Positions 1 to 14,815 are shown, counted from the first letter of the stretch. The stretch: DNA of 64,000 nt from Tillus elongatus (GCA_964006375.1 OZ023269.1:60933968-60997967); one strand, 5' to 3'. The notes: a model not told the origin generated them from the letters alone. Translations and numbers: made by a program.

Positions 1-117
1 ATATTTTTAATCTTTCAGATTGGCTTATAGACCTGGAAGCAATTTCGGATTCAGAAGGTAATATCGCTTTAATTTTGTTTGTAAATTTAAATTTCGGGCA
101 TTATTTATATCCTTTAT
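1..117 (-). pseudogene. Penelope-like element A, copy 1: 5' ORF fragment cut by piggyBac
   Basis: Read on the minus strand, this piece matches the stretch at about 11216-11345 of the plus-strand Penelope copy base for base with scattered differences. It ends at TTAA exactly where the piggyBac begins, and the missing neighbour resumes at 2577. It is the N-terminal part of a PLE reverse-transcriptase ORF, already broken. The rest of this copy lies beyond the window edge. Confidence 0.8.
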
Positions 118-284
118 TAACCTTCGTCGTACAGTGCTATAAAAATACAGGAAATACTGTGCGGGGTACATTTGTACCCCACGTTAATTTACAGAATTTT
201 ACATTCCTAATTTTAACTATTATAAAAAACATAAAAAGTGAATGCAAAACGTAAAATATTTATTCAAAATTATTAAACCGTAAA

Positions 285-2118
285 CTACAAAACATAAAAA
301 AACAATCTAGTCTGAGGAATTATGGTGATCTTTGCATTTTTCGCATATAGTTTGTTTTGCAGAATGGGAAGCACATATAAAGCGATTGCAGTGGATGCAG
401 GCTTGCCTGCATTTTCGATCCGTTTTTCTGTCGCATAAGTAGCACCGAGCAGGTGTAGGCCGCACAACTTCTTGATTATCTCTATTTTTATCCTCTAATT
501 CTGGAAAATATCAAGGATATTGATGGCTTATGCATTGTTTCTTCGGTTTGAAATCTTCTGACTGCATTTCATCTGATCAGCGATTCTCCCAGCTCGAGCA
601 GGAATTTCCTGCGACTGTCTTTATTACTTGATTTTTTCCCGGAAATTTCAGACCACATAAAATAAATGAATTTATTCTAGCATCATCTAATAATTGGCCA
701 AACATTATTATAGGCCATCGGTTAGTGATCCTGCGGGCTGAATACTCTTTTACCATTTTATCGGTACAGCACCTTTTGTTTTGTTATAATGGAGTATTAT
801 ATCCGGCTTAAATTTTGTACCCTCCCTGAAACTGCACCATTCTGATGTTCTGTAGACAACAGTAGGAAAACCTTTGATTTGCTCGGAACATAAGACACCA
901 TCGTATGTCGTTCTTGGAAGGCAAACATGCCAGAAAAAGCTGGTTTGTAGGACTTTGGCAATAATTCTTGAGGAATATATGGCTTGTTTTTACGTAATGT
1001 AACACAAAATGTGATTCCTTTTTCCAACAACTTATCAGCTAATGACAAACTCGTAAAAAATATCAGTTGTAATGCCATGTCCAGATTGTACTGAGCCGAC
1101 AAGGTCTAGAAAAACTCCTTCCCCTCGATTTTTTTCCGGTATATTGTTACTTTTTCCCAAATATGGTTGCATATTTAGAGTGTATGCATTTTTACTGTTG
1201 GCTGCAGCACAAATTTTCGACCCATATTTATCGGGTTTGCTCTTCATGTATACCCTAAATGAACAGCGACCTCTAAATGACACCAGTTGCTCATCCACTG
1301 TGATATGGCTTCCACGATTGTAGGATTTAAAAAAATATATGTGCAAATAGATCGAAAATTTGTTTAATTAGTGTTAACTTATCGGTTGATTTCCTAACCC
1401 CCCTTGAATTTATATCATTAAGCCGAAGAAATTACGTTATCGACTAAAAACGTAGACAAGACATTGTTGCAGCTATAATGGGTCGTGAGTAACCTTTTTT
1501 AAAACACTGCAGCATTATTGTGGGTTATTTTAAAGCTTTCCAGGCACCCAAGAATATAAGAAGACCAATATACGTTTTTATTTCTATAACATCTGTTGGT
1601 TTCCACGTACATGCTTTTTTATCTGGATTGTTATTATTCCAAATTGTGAATATCTACAACAATGAAAGAAAAAAGAGAATGCATAAGAATGTCAAACAAT
1701 AGAAAAAGTAAAACAATAATATCCAGTATTTCGTCAGTCAAAAACAGTTCAAATGCACCCAGTTCTGAGGAGATGTTGCCGCTATACTGATTCAGTCCCG
1801 CTCTTTTTCTTATAATATTTTTATTTCTGTGACAAGTTGATGGAAATGGTAACTAATTCCATTTTACATTAGCCTCAATGTGGTAATATAAAATACTTCC
1901 TTCCAAACTTGCATCGGATATGTCCCTACTTTCAGAAGCAGAAGCACTATTGTCTCTATTTTCCATCGTAACATTTCATTTTCTATTATTTCTGGCCCAC
2001 AATCGCTGTTCTCACTCTCCAAGTCGACTTCAATATCACTCAGACCACAATTCAAAAACTGTTCCAACTCCTCATCCATCAGTTGTTTGGGATTACACAC
2101 TTTTATATTTGCCGACAT
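285..2118 (-). pseudogene. piggyBac-like transposase, broken
   Basis: Pieces appear in order on the minus strand. 1864-2118 is an acidic N-terminus starting MSANIKVCNPKQLMDEELEQ. 1035-1346 holds the catalytic-domain signature VDEQLVSFRGRCSF followed by KPDKYGSK, which contains the first catalytic Asp of the family. 797-1102 continues with LADKLLEKGITFCVTLRKNK. About 420-470, in another frame, gives a Cys-rich tail with CYLCDRK and CIHCNRFIC spacing, like the C-terminal zinc-binding domain that binds transposon ends. The reading frame shifts near 1050, inside the segment that carries the second catalytic Asp (TTD then FFTS), and further breaks separate the other pieces. A functional protein cannot be made from this copy. 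Confidence 0.88.
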
Positions 2119-2271
2119 AGCACACTCGTATCATAAAAACAAATAAACAAAAAAACAATAAAAACTTCCTTCTACGATGAGCCAGCAAACACTAACAAGC
2201 AATAACACGAATCACGAATCAGGCCACCGATACGTAAATCTCGGATCTCAAATAAGTCTAAAATAAAGCTT

Positions 2272-2371
<100 letters not shown>

Positions 2372-2576
2372 GTGGTACAAACGTAGCCCAAGTAGCATTT
2401 TATTTTTCTTTTATAAAAATTATGTGAACAATTTTGTAAACTCACAAAAACATTAAGCGGGCGTTAATGGAGGATAACTTAAATCTACAAAGCAGAATAT
2501 TCCAATTTTACAACAATATCCTAAAAACTGTGAATCTAGGGTACGTTTGTACCCCGCTCGGTACGACGAATGTTAA

Positions 2577-2690
2577 AAAAGAAATTTCTTCAGTTGTCAA
2601 AATTGTATCGCTTAAGTTTTCAAACCTTGTGTAGAACTTATGTGTCCCACATACACATAAGTTCTACAAAAGATAGTCAAGTTTACGTTT
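2577..2690 (-). mobile_element. PLE-A copy 1, continuation, with a 16-bp hairpin at the copy junction
   Basis: 2577-2645 on the minus strand matches the region just upstream of the piggyBac insertion point, as seen in the intact-site copy at 11145-11215. At 2630-2645 and 2653-2668 there is a perfect 16-bp inverted repeat with a 7-base loop. The hairpin sits where one PLE copy meets the 3' end of another, the usual place of the terminal repeat (pLTR) in tandemly arranged Penelope elements. Confidence 0.7.
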
Positions 2691-2880
2691 GTCATTACAA
2701 AAATGCTGTGGTTGTATGCGGTTATTTACTGTAGGTATCAATAATATGTTTTTCAAATGTAGATTTGTCAGCGTGGTTATTTATAAATGCAGAAATATGT
2801 TCTTTGTATAGGGTGTTAAACTTTCTAGAAGTTTGACCTATGTACACTGCGTTACAATGTGTACAAGCTAATTCACTGTA
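2690..2880 (-). pseudogene. PLE-A GIY-YIG endonuclease fragment
   Basis: The minus-strand translation parallels the GIY-YIG region at 12760-12970: a Cys-x2-Cys pair (LACTHCNA), the YIGQTSR motif, then a KEHISAF-like helix. In Penelope-like elements this C-terminal nuclease nicks the target for reverse transcription. Only the C-terminal part is present. It is joined directly to the 5' end of another PLE copy on one side and to an oppositely oriented terminal block (2880 onward) on the other. Confidence 0.75.
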
Positions 2881-3286
2881 TTGTATAGAGTCTGCTTTAT
2901 CACTGTTATTGTTCAGTTATTTTATTGTTGTAACTGTTATAGTTGTTACTGTTATATAGGCTAGTTTTATTTTTATGTTAAATATTAGGATACCTCACGT
3001 TAACATTTTGAAAGCCTTATCCGTCGGCTGTTTTTCATGTTATTTTCAATTTTGATGAATTTTTTTATCAAACATGACAACATGACAACAGATCTTTATT
3101 TGTAGCTGTCATGATTTCGTATTGATTCAATTTTTATCTGTCTGAGGATGCTGTCAAGCAGCGAAACTAGTCACAGAAACGTTGAAGTACATCCTAGAAC
3201 ATCTAGAATTCATAAGTGCCGCTTGCTCCAGTTAGCTTATGCGCTGGCTACCTCCTTCACCTACAGAAACGTAACCCAGCAGTGAA

Positions 3287-3290
<4 letters not shown>
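2880..3290 (+). mobile_element. PLE-A terminal block (pLTR-like), plus orientation
   Basis: This 410-bp block matches 13522-13920 at high identity, starting from the shared TTGTATAGA(G/C)TCTGCTTTA. It carries the hammerhead-like fold at 3126-3186. It runs opposite to the adjacent minus-strand GIY-YIG fragment, so the PLE copies here are arranged head to head. Penelope-like elements are known for both direct and inverted terminal repeats. Confidence 0.7.
3126..3186 (+). ncRNA. Hammerhead-ribozyme-like motif (type I, PLE-associated)
   Basis: Core CTGAGGA (3142-3148) is followed by a stem II of GCTG/CAGC, then GAAAC (3163-3167) and the cleavage triplet GTC (3170-3172). Stem III is the 6-base palindrome ACTAGT, typical of minimal hammerheads that act as dimers. 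Stem I pairs CTGT (3138-3141) with ACAG (3173-3176). After an internal loop it continues with TTCAA (3126-3130) pairing TTGAA (3182-3186). The predicted cut is after 3172. One extra U sits between the core A and stem II. Minimal type I hammerheads are established in the terminal repeats of Penelope-like elements. Activity of this copy is inferred, not shown. Confidence 0.72.
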
Positions 3291-4030
<740 letters not shown>

Positions 4031-4257
4031 ATCATGACAACTACTGCAACAACAAATCAATCAAAAATTGCTATCAGAAAAGCCAGCTTCATCTGGCTTA
4101 AAGAAGAATCCAAGAAATGGTTTTCCATTCGTGATAGTTTGCTTCTTTGTATCAAGGTTATACATTCAGAACTTACTTATAAATTATATTCCGTAGAATT
4201 TGACATATTTGATGACCAAATACATATTTTAATTAGTGAATTGAAATTTTAAAAAAC

Positions 4258-4576
4258 TCTGGACGCAGCAAGTGCGTTATGGTAGTGAATTTTCATAAAA
4301 ATGTTTTTATTGCAAATATGTGTGTTTTCTTTTTATTTAAGAAAGCAGGCATCAATTTTGGTTACCAGTATAACCTTTATAGTAAAAACAATGTGCCACG
4401 TTTCATAAAAATAACTATATTGTGTGAAAATGTACAAAAATTTCCAAAGGTAAATCTACAGTGTTCCGGAAAAACTCGTTTCTTGGTCAACCTTATTGGT
4501 TAATAGCAAATTTGGCTATTCAAATATGAAGCATTTGATCAAAATTCGCTACCATAACGCACTTGCTGCATCCAGA
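4258..4576. mobile_element. MITE with 35-bp terminal inverted repeats
   Basis: 4259-4293 and 4541-4575 are inverted copies, 33 of 35 bases matching, beginning CTGGACGCAGCAAGTGCG. The enclosed 250 bp is AT-rich with no transposase similarity. Size and structure are those of a non-autonomous DNA transposon. I see no clear target-site duplication, so the superfamily is undetermined. Confidence 0.75.

Positions 4577-8507
<3,931 letters not shown>

Positions 8508-8595
<88 letters not shown>
8508..8595. repeat. (TA)n microsatellite at LINE 3' edge
   Basis: About 88 bases of TA immediately after the LINE 3' end. Confidence 0.97.
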
Positions 8596-8598
<3 letters not shown>

Positions 8599-9373
8599 TG
8601 AAACTGACCCCGGATATGTGTTCTGGGGGGCCTAATTAGCGCTCATTTGAAGAAATTTTTTCAAAATTCAAAAGTCGGGATCTCCTCATTAGTGAATTTT
8701 CTCGAGTTACTTGGTTTTACTTCTGTTTCAATATTCCGATTTCCTGTAACTACCTCTATCTGTAGCTATTTTACGTTTGTAAATAGGCCTTTTCTTTACG
8801 AAGATATTTAGTGTTGCTTTATAGTAACCCGACTTATATTTAGATTTCTTCTGCACTAAGGCGACTTACTTTGCAATTTTTCTTTCTTGTTTGGATCGCA
8901 ATAAAAATTACCACAGTATAAAGAAGTAAGTCTAGTATATAGTAGGTAGTTCAATAATTTCCGTAAGTGAAATGCACAACTAGTGTAATTTAAAAAAAAC
9001 ATTAAATTACCAAAGTAAAACCAAGTAACTCGTGTTTGCGTACAATGTAAGGAGAAAAATGTACTATTAATATGAAGTAAGTAGATTGTACCGCTACGTT
9101 TTGGTGGGGTTAAACTATAGCAAGCCCTTTTACACGCCTGCCGATGGCTGTGGGGTATTGACACCATTACTTTTAAATACTTTGAACCCGGTCATAGTTT
9201 CATGAGAGCAGATCCGATACCTGGTTAAATAGGTAAAAAATAGAAGAAAGAACTAGGATTATGAAGATTTGGAGACCTTGATTAACACGTTAAACTAAGA
9301 TACCCTATTATAAATTCTAGAGCTGAAGATTTCCATGAATTTCAAAATGGGTGTGTTCAAAGAAAAAAATAGA
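8596..9373. other. Unassigned AT-rich sequence with an 18-bp inverted repeat
   Basis: No coding pattern is seen. CGAGTTACTTGGTTTTAC (8703-8720) has an exact inverted copy at 9015-9032, with weak pairing beyond it. This could mark a small foldback element of about 330 bp, but the ends are not sharp. Confidence 0.5.
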
Positions 9374-9627
9374 ACGTGTCTCCTATAAGTACACTTGGAG
9401 AACTTAAATCACCACAACACATTTTAAAAGACCTGACGATCGTTTCACTAACCAAGTTAACGTCATCAGAGGATGTAACATTCTCTAATGTTTGATCATC
9501 TGATGACGCTAACTTGGTTAGTGAAACAATCGTCAGGTCTTTTAAAATGTGTTGTGGTGATTTGGGTTCTCCAAGTGTACTTATCAGTGCTCATCACAGG
9601 TTCCAATCTTCATTTACGTGTCTCCTA
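9374..9627. mobile_element. Foldback element flanked by 12-bp direct repeats
   Basis: Long inverted arms (about 9385-9470 and 9500-9584) pair over roughly 85 bp with few mismatches, for example ACACTTGGAGAAC against GTTCTCCAAGTGT. ACGTGTCTCCTA occurs at 9374-9385 and again at 9616-9627, bracketing the structure like a target duplication. About 30 bases between the right arm and the right direct repeat are not part of the palindrome. A transcript would form a long double strand. Confidence 0.7.
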
Positions 9628-10269
9628 ACTCAATCAGATAAAGTGCGTCCAATTTAGAAATAGCTCGACAAAGGTACATAAGTGTGATTTGGAAAATGAA
9701 TGTTGTGAGATATCCGCCTTGAAGTCAAAATTTGATTTGATAGATTCTGAAAATATACAGTGCAATAGAGGGATAAACTCTGTCTGTGGTCAATGAGACT
9801 ACAAGCTCGAGGCCAGACCACTCTTCACACACACACAGGGATAAACTCTGAAAAAAAATATAGCATAATAAAGGAGTTGCTTCCCTATATGTCACCGAGA
9901 AAGCACCTTTATTGGAAAAACATGACTTCTGCAGAGGCATAGAAGATTTAGGAAAAGTGTCAGCTACTGCAAAATATATAAAAATTCTTATATCGTATGT
10001 TTTTTTTTGAACTTAGCATCTATGTATTTTTAGGAAGTATATATTTTTGCAACTACCTGTCTAATATTTTACTTAAAAATGATAACAAACAATTGAATAG
10101 TTGCTATTACTTAATAAAACCATCGACAACTACTTGCTTGTGAACATTTTGAATTAATGTATTGTTGTTTTTTTTATGAATTGCATGGCGTTTGTCTAAA
10201 TAATAAACCGCCAAATTATGCGTTTTAAAGATAGACGTTCTCATTCTCGAGCCATTTTAATTGCCGTAT
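9628..10269. other. No recognised gene
   Basis: AT-rich sequence with no conserved coding motif on either strand. Confidence 0.55.
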
Positions 10270-10468
10270 TAAAACAGATCTTTTTTTTAAGTATTATTGG
10301 CTGCGGCATCTCAGACCATTAGCACATTCTTTCCCAACATTTAATATTTTTATACAAATTTTCCAGACAAAGTCAACTTGGCTCGCCCGGGAATCGAACC
10401 CGGGACCTCTCGCTTTGCAGGCTGGCACCTAGCCACCTGAGCCACGAGGGCGTCTAAAACAGATCTTT
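10270..10468 (-). mobile_element. SINE-1, tRNA-derived head, 14-bp target duplication
   Basis: TAAAACAGATCTTT occurs at 10270-10283 and 10455-10468. Between them is a 171-bp minus-strand element whose head has a tRNA-like A box (GTGGCTCAGGTGG) and a perfect B box (GGTTCGATTCC). Its 3' end is an A-rich tail, seen as a T run at about 10284-10288. The head cannot close a standard acceptor stem or a clean anticodon stem, so it is a SINE promoter rather than a working tRNA gene. RNA polymerase III transcription from the internal boxes is expected from the family. Confidence 0.88.
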
Positions 10469-11138
10469 ACAGACAACTATGAACATTGAACATATCCAGG
10501 TTTGTCTTGTATAATTATTTATATTTGATAATTGTTAATATTGAAAAGTTAGTGGTACCCGTTATTGTAAAGTTGGAGATGTTTAGGACCCTTGTTTTAT
10601 TAGGTAAGCTGATTGGATAATATAATATAAGCATATACGTAACCAATAGAAAATAATCATTGCATCGTACAAGAAAATATTTTGAGGATATATAAAGCAA
10701 CTCAACTTAAGTGATTTTACCTATGGATAAATATGTTTTTAATTATCACAAGCCTCATATACTTCAATTAAAAATTTATTATATTGATATAAATAAAATG
10801 TTGCTTGCTTTTTCAATTGTAAAATAGATGGCTGGCGGAAGGGAAAAATCTGTAAGTGGACTTACTGGTTTTTAATATTGTAATATTGTGAAATTTGAAT
10901 GACCAAGTAACTTTAAATTTGTTAATAAGCATTTAAATTGAAAATTTTTCTAAGTACCCAATATTCATAAAGAGCAGTCAAAGCATTATCTGATCCGCGG
11001 GATCAGAAAAACTAATTATGGTTAATGAAAAAAATATCTTCAGTCGAATTATAAACTTCCCTACTGAAAAGTTGCAAATTAAGAGTTACTAGGTTTTACT
11101 ATTGTGCGGCAGATTTACATAATCGAGAAAGACCTCCC
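10469..11138. other. No recognised gene
   Basis: AT-rich sequence between SINE-1 and PLE-A copy 2. Nothing is assigned. Confidence 0.55.
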
Positions 11139-13159
11139 CCATATACACATAAGTTCTACAAAAGATTTGAAAACTTAAGCGATACAATTTTTACAACTGA
11201 AGAAATATCTTTTTTAAATAAAGGATACAAATGCTGCATGAAATTTAAATTTACAAACGGAATTAAAGAGATATTAGCGTCTGAATCCGAAATTGCTTCC
11301 AGGTCTATAAGGCACTATGACAGATTAAAAATATGTGAATTTTTAAAACATTTAACTTGAAAACATGACAAGCGTTAAATTATCCAAAAATAAAATTGTA
11401 AAATCCGTTCGACAAAAAATATCAGAAAATGATTTAGTTTTTACTAAAGCTGATAAGGGAAATAACAACTGTAGCTATAAGTAGGGACACATACAACATT
11501 AAAATTCATGATTTTATTACTACAGCAAATTTAATAGAAATTAAGAGAGACCCAACAGACGCATTTCACACTAAAAAATTCAACTAAAAAATGAACTTAG
11601 AATATATCTCTGTTTGGTCAACAAGAAAAGAAATATCTTTTGTAAAAAGCACACAACCACCAAAAATGCATGGCTACTTGAAAATTCACAAGCCAAAATA
11701 TTCCGGTGAGACCAGTAGTTAGCTATGTTAATACACCTAATCGTAAGATAGCGAGTAAACTAGTTTCACTTATTAGAGAATACAATTACATTACAAAATA
11801 TTAAGTTAAGAATTCTTATGAACTAACACAAAAATTAAATAACTTAATTATTCCTACAAATAGTAACTTAGTATCGTTTGATGTTTGTAGCATGTATTCT
11901 AAGATACCTCCTATAGAGTGTTTACTTCTATTAGGAAACCTTTCAGTAGAAAAGAACGTAAGTTTCATAAAAAGATTAATCTTTTTAGCGAATGTATAAA
12001 ACAAAACTATTTTAAATTTAATGATAAAATTTATATGCCAAATGAAGGCCTACCTAGGGGTAGTCCGTTGTCACCTTTATTAGCCAACATATTAATGGAA
12101 AACTTAGAAAATCAAATTTTAACATCAGAACTGTCGCATAATATTGTCTTTTGATACAGATACGTAGATGTTATTTTAGCATGATTTCAACGTAGCCATA
12201 AAGAATTAAATGAATTTTTAAATTTTATTAATAACCTTCACACAAATATTAAGTTTACTTTAGAAGAAGAAGCTAATAGTTGTATAAATTTTTTAGACTT
12301 AACGATTAGAAAGTTAGAAAATAATTCATTTGACTTTTCAATATATAGAAATGCAACTTACACTGACACAACCATACCATACGATTCATGTCACCCTTTT
12401 TTACAAAAGCTGTCAGCTGTCATTCTATGATACATCGTGCATTTTCAATACCTATGTCCCAAAACAACTTTGAAAAAGAAATTTCAATTATTAAGCAAAT
12501 AGCATTTAACAATGGCTGCTCTGTTAAAATAATAGATAAAATGATCGAGAAAAGAGAATACAAATTAGCGATTAATTTATTTTATCCAAATATTAGAGAC
12601 AAAAAAGACACCAGGTATGTTTCGATAACTTATTTCAGAAAACATTTCAGAATTTTTAAATACCTGTACAAATACAATAATAGCTTTTAAATCTTACATG
12701 ACACTGATTTGTTATTTAACGCGGAGAAAATATATTGTTTTTTGATAAAAGCTAGAGTTTATAAATTAGCTTGTACTCATTGTAACGCAATCTACATAGG
12801 TCAAACTTCTAGAAATTTTAACACCGGATACAAAGAACATATTTCCGCATTTAGAAATAACCACGCTGACAAATCTACATTTGCAAAACATATTATTGAT
12901 ACCGAAGATAGACCTACAGTAAATAACCGCATACAACCAAAACATTTTTGTAATGACAAACGTAAACTAGGCTTTTTTAAGCTTTAGAACTCTAAAAGCA
13001 CATACACGACAATAGCTGCCTAATTTTAAATGAGCAAACTGATTTAATGAATTCCCCTTTCTTGGATATTCTTCTTATTAATTAAATAAGTCAAAGAAAA
13101 TATATTTAACCATTTTTTCAAAAAAGTTGTAATAAGATAATGAGTTGATGTATGTCGAT
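11139..13159 (+). pseudogene. PLE-A copy 2: Penelope-type reverse transcriptase plus GIY-YIG endonuclease, decayed
   Basis: The order is 5' ORF region, then RT (QNYFKFNDKIY, then GLPRGSPLSPLLANILMENL at about 11990-12110). The polymerase active-site tetrad follows, read here as YVDV instead of YVDD (about 12160), then INFLDLTI, a linker, and a GIY-YIG domain with VYKLACTHCNAIYIGQTSRN (about 12755-12820) and KEHISAF. Stops and frame breaks occur throughout, notably between 11330 and 11920 and before 12160. The altered second Asp would by itself abolish polymerisation. This copy has the uninterrupted version of the site where piggyBac sits in copy 1. Confidence 0.85.
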
Positions 13160-13521
13160 ACTTTCATTGTGTGTGTTTTTTTTAACGTGGGTCTATTTCC
13201 GCGACTAAGGCCAATCACCGACGCCAGGGAGCAGTTTCACCTCACTATCCTGGAAATTTTGCCGAACCTCTGCCTTTCTGTAAGGAGGGTAGGGATCTTT
13301 AACATGTACAACATCGCAGTGACACGGGATCGACGGATTTACGGCCCCTACGAAGGGGGGAACGTTCAGACATTCAACTTGCTCAAATACAATGCCAGAA
13401 CCTCGGTTGATGTTAATGTTACAGTTTGTACTGAAAGTGAAAGGTGAACCGTGGGATCGAACCCAGTACTCTTCGGTTCAGAGGCACACGTCTGAACCAC
13501 CGAGGCTCTTACTTTCATTGT
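13160..13521 (-). mobile_element. SINE-2, tRNA-derived head, 12-bp target duplication
   Basis: TACTTTCATTGT is repeated at 13160-13171 and 13510-13521. The 338-bp element between them is on the minus strand. Its head has an A-box-like GTGGTTCAGACG and a B box GGTTCGATCCC (near 13452-13462 on the plus strand). The tail is A-rich, seen as a T run at 13177-13184. Its 270-bp body is GC-richer than the surroundings and unrelated to SINE-1. It inserted in the PLE-A terminal block, which resumes at 13522. Confidence 0.85.
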
Positions 13522-13990
13522 ATAGACTCTGCTTTATTATTGTTATTGTTTACTTATTTTATTGTTGTAACTGTTATAGTTATTACTGTTATAGGATAGT
13601 TCTATTTTTATGTTAAATGTTGACATACATCACGTAGACATTTTGAAAGCCTCATCCGTCATCTGTGCTTCATTTATTTTCGATTTTGATAAGTTTTTTG
13701 ATCAATACACCATAACATAGCAACAGATCTTTATTTGTAGTTGTCACGATTTCGTATTGATTCAATTTTTATCTGTCTGTGGATGCTGTGAAGCACCGAA
13801 ACTAGTCACAGAAACGTTGAAGATCACCCTAGAACATCTAGAATTCATAAGGGCCGCTTGCTGCAGTTAACTTATGCGCTGGCTACGTCCGTCACCTACA
13901 AAAATGACCCAACAGTGAATCCAGAGAAGTAGTCTTCAAGTCTGTATGTAGTATGGACCAGTTTCACCAAGTAAGGGCAACAACAATCAA
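13522..13990 (+). mobile_element. PLE-A terminal block, copy 2
   Basis: Matches 2888-3290 and then 3848-3910 without the (TA)n-bounded insert seen there. It lies downstream of and in the same orientation as the RT-endonuclease ORF of copy 2, as expected for a Penelope 3' terminal repeat. A decayed hammerhead is at 13761-13821. Confidence 0.75.
13761..13821 (+). ncRNA. Decayed hammerhead-ribozyme-like motif
   Basis: Homologous to 3126-3186 with stem I, ACTAGT stem III and GTC cleavage triplet preserved. The core reads CTGTGGA instead of CTGAGGA (T at 13780 replaces the invariant core A). Stem II is also disrupted (GCTG against CACC). Cleavage is not expected. Confidence 0.65.
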
Positions 13991-14099
13991 TGAATTTACT
14001 GTATATGAAAGTTAGTCGCAAAATGGTTACTGTTATCTATGGGAGGAAAAGGATGGGAAACGAGGTGAGGACGAAATAGGCATATGACTACACAAATTG

Positions 14100-14181
14100 G
14101 ATAAAGAGAAAACTTATGATTCAATATCCTTATATTTACTCATAAGTTCTCTCTTTATCGTCGCAATATAAGGATATTGCG
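14100..14181. repeat. Clustered inverted repeats
   Basis: GATAAAGAGAAAACTTATG (14100-14118) pairs with 14141-14159 with one mismatch. TCGCAATAT/ATATTGCGA forms a perfect 9-bp hairpin at 14161-14181 with a 4-base loop. The second hairpin also repeats the CAATATCCTTATATT segment at 14122-14136 in inverted form. Confidence 0.7.
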
Positions 14182-14269
14182 ACAATTGTAAGAGACACAA
14201 TAAAAATAGGTTTGTCTTAGCAATGTTTTTTGCCCGAATCAGAATCCGTGCAAGATATCAATTACTTAT

Positions 14270-14815
14270 TTGGTTGCAGGACATACCTACATGCCCGTTG
14301 GCAGTGTTAACGCTACGATTAAAAGATACACTTCCAACGTGAACATACAGGCACCATCTGAATGGAGCACAATGATTCGCGATGCTTGTAAGCGCCCGAA
14401 GCCTTATGAAGTAATATATGTACATTTTGCCAATTTCTTAAACTGGAAATCAATTGGTGTTCCGAAAAAGTTTAAAAGAGCAGAGGGGCTTGAAACTAGA
14501 CTAACTGGCATTAAAATAGCTAAGATTTCCAAGGCAAATTTAAAATACATATATATTTCTACATGTTACGTTCCAGAAGCTGTATTCCACAGAATTGAAT
14601 GGCCGACCAGAAAACTTCATCTCTGTTCCTCGACTGCATTCATCACAACTACCAATTAACAAGAAAACCTTCATGACTTATGATGGGATTTAACAATCAA
14701 AAAGCAATATCACGCAGAGTATGTTTCCTTAACTTCAAGTACCAATATACCTGATGAGCTTCCAGAAACTGACAGAAAATATTACTGGCCAATACTGAAG
14801 AGAAATCAGTGAATT
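14270..14815 (+). pseudogene. C-terminal fragment resembling DUF7869-type transposon-associated proteins
   Basis: An open segment (14270-14659) begins AGHTYMPVGSVNATI. It continues with APSEWSTMIRDA and KRPKPYEV, then an FLNWKSI motif. After a stop, DELPETDRKYYWP follows near 14755. The GH(T/S)YMP-x-(D/G)SV pattern and the terminal DELPETD are familiar from large insect proteins of the DUF7869 type, thought to be RNase-H-like transposase relatives. This assignment rests on remembered motif shape. The segment starts abruptly after a pyrimidine-rich TTGGTTGCAG, which could be a splice acceptor. No upstream exons are identifiable here. Confidence 0.45.

Noticed and set aside
4034..4252. 72-codon open frame as a gene
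   Set aside because: No recognisable domain, low complexity, and flanked by element debris. Probably chance.
10379..10452. Possible tRNA gene on the minus strand
   Set aside because: A and B boxes are good, but acceptor and anticodon stems do not pair. The unit has a tail and a 14-bp target duplication, so it is a SINE head.
13440..13505. Possible second tRNA gene
   Set aside because: Same reasoning: it is part of a 338-bp retroposed unit with target duplications.
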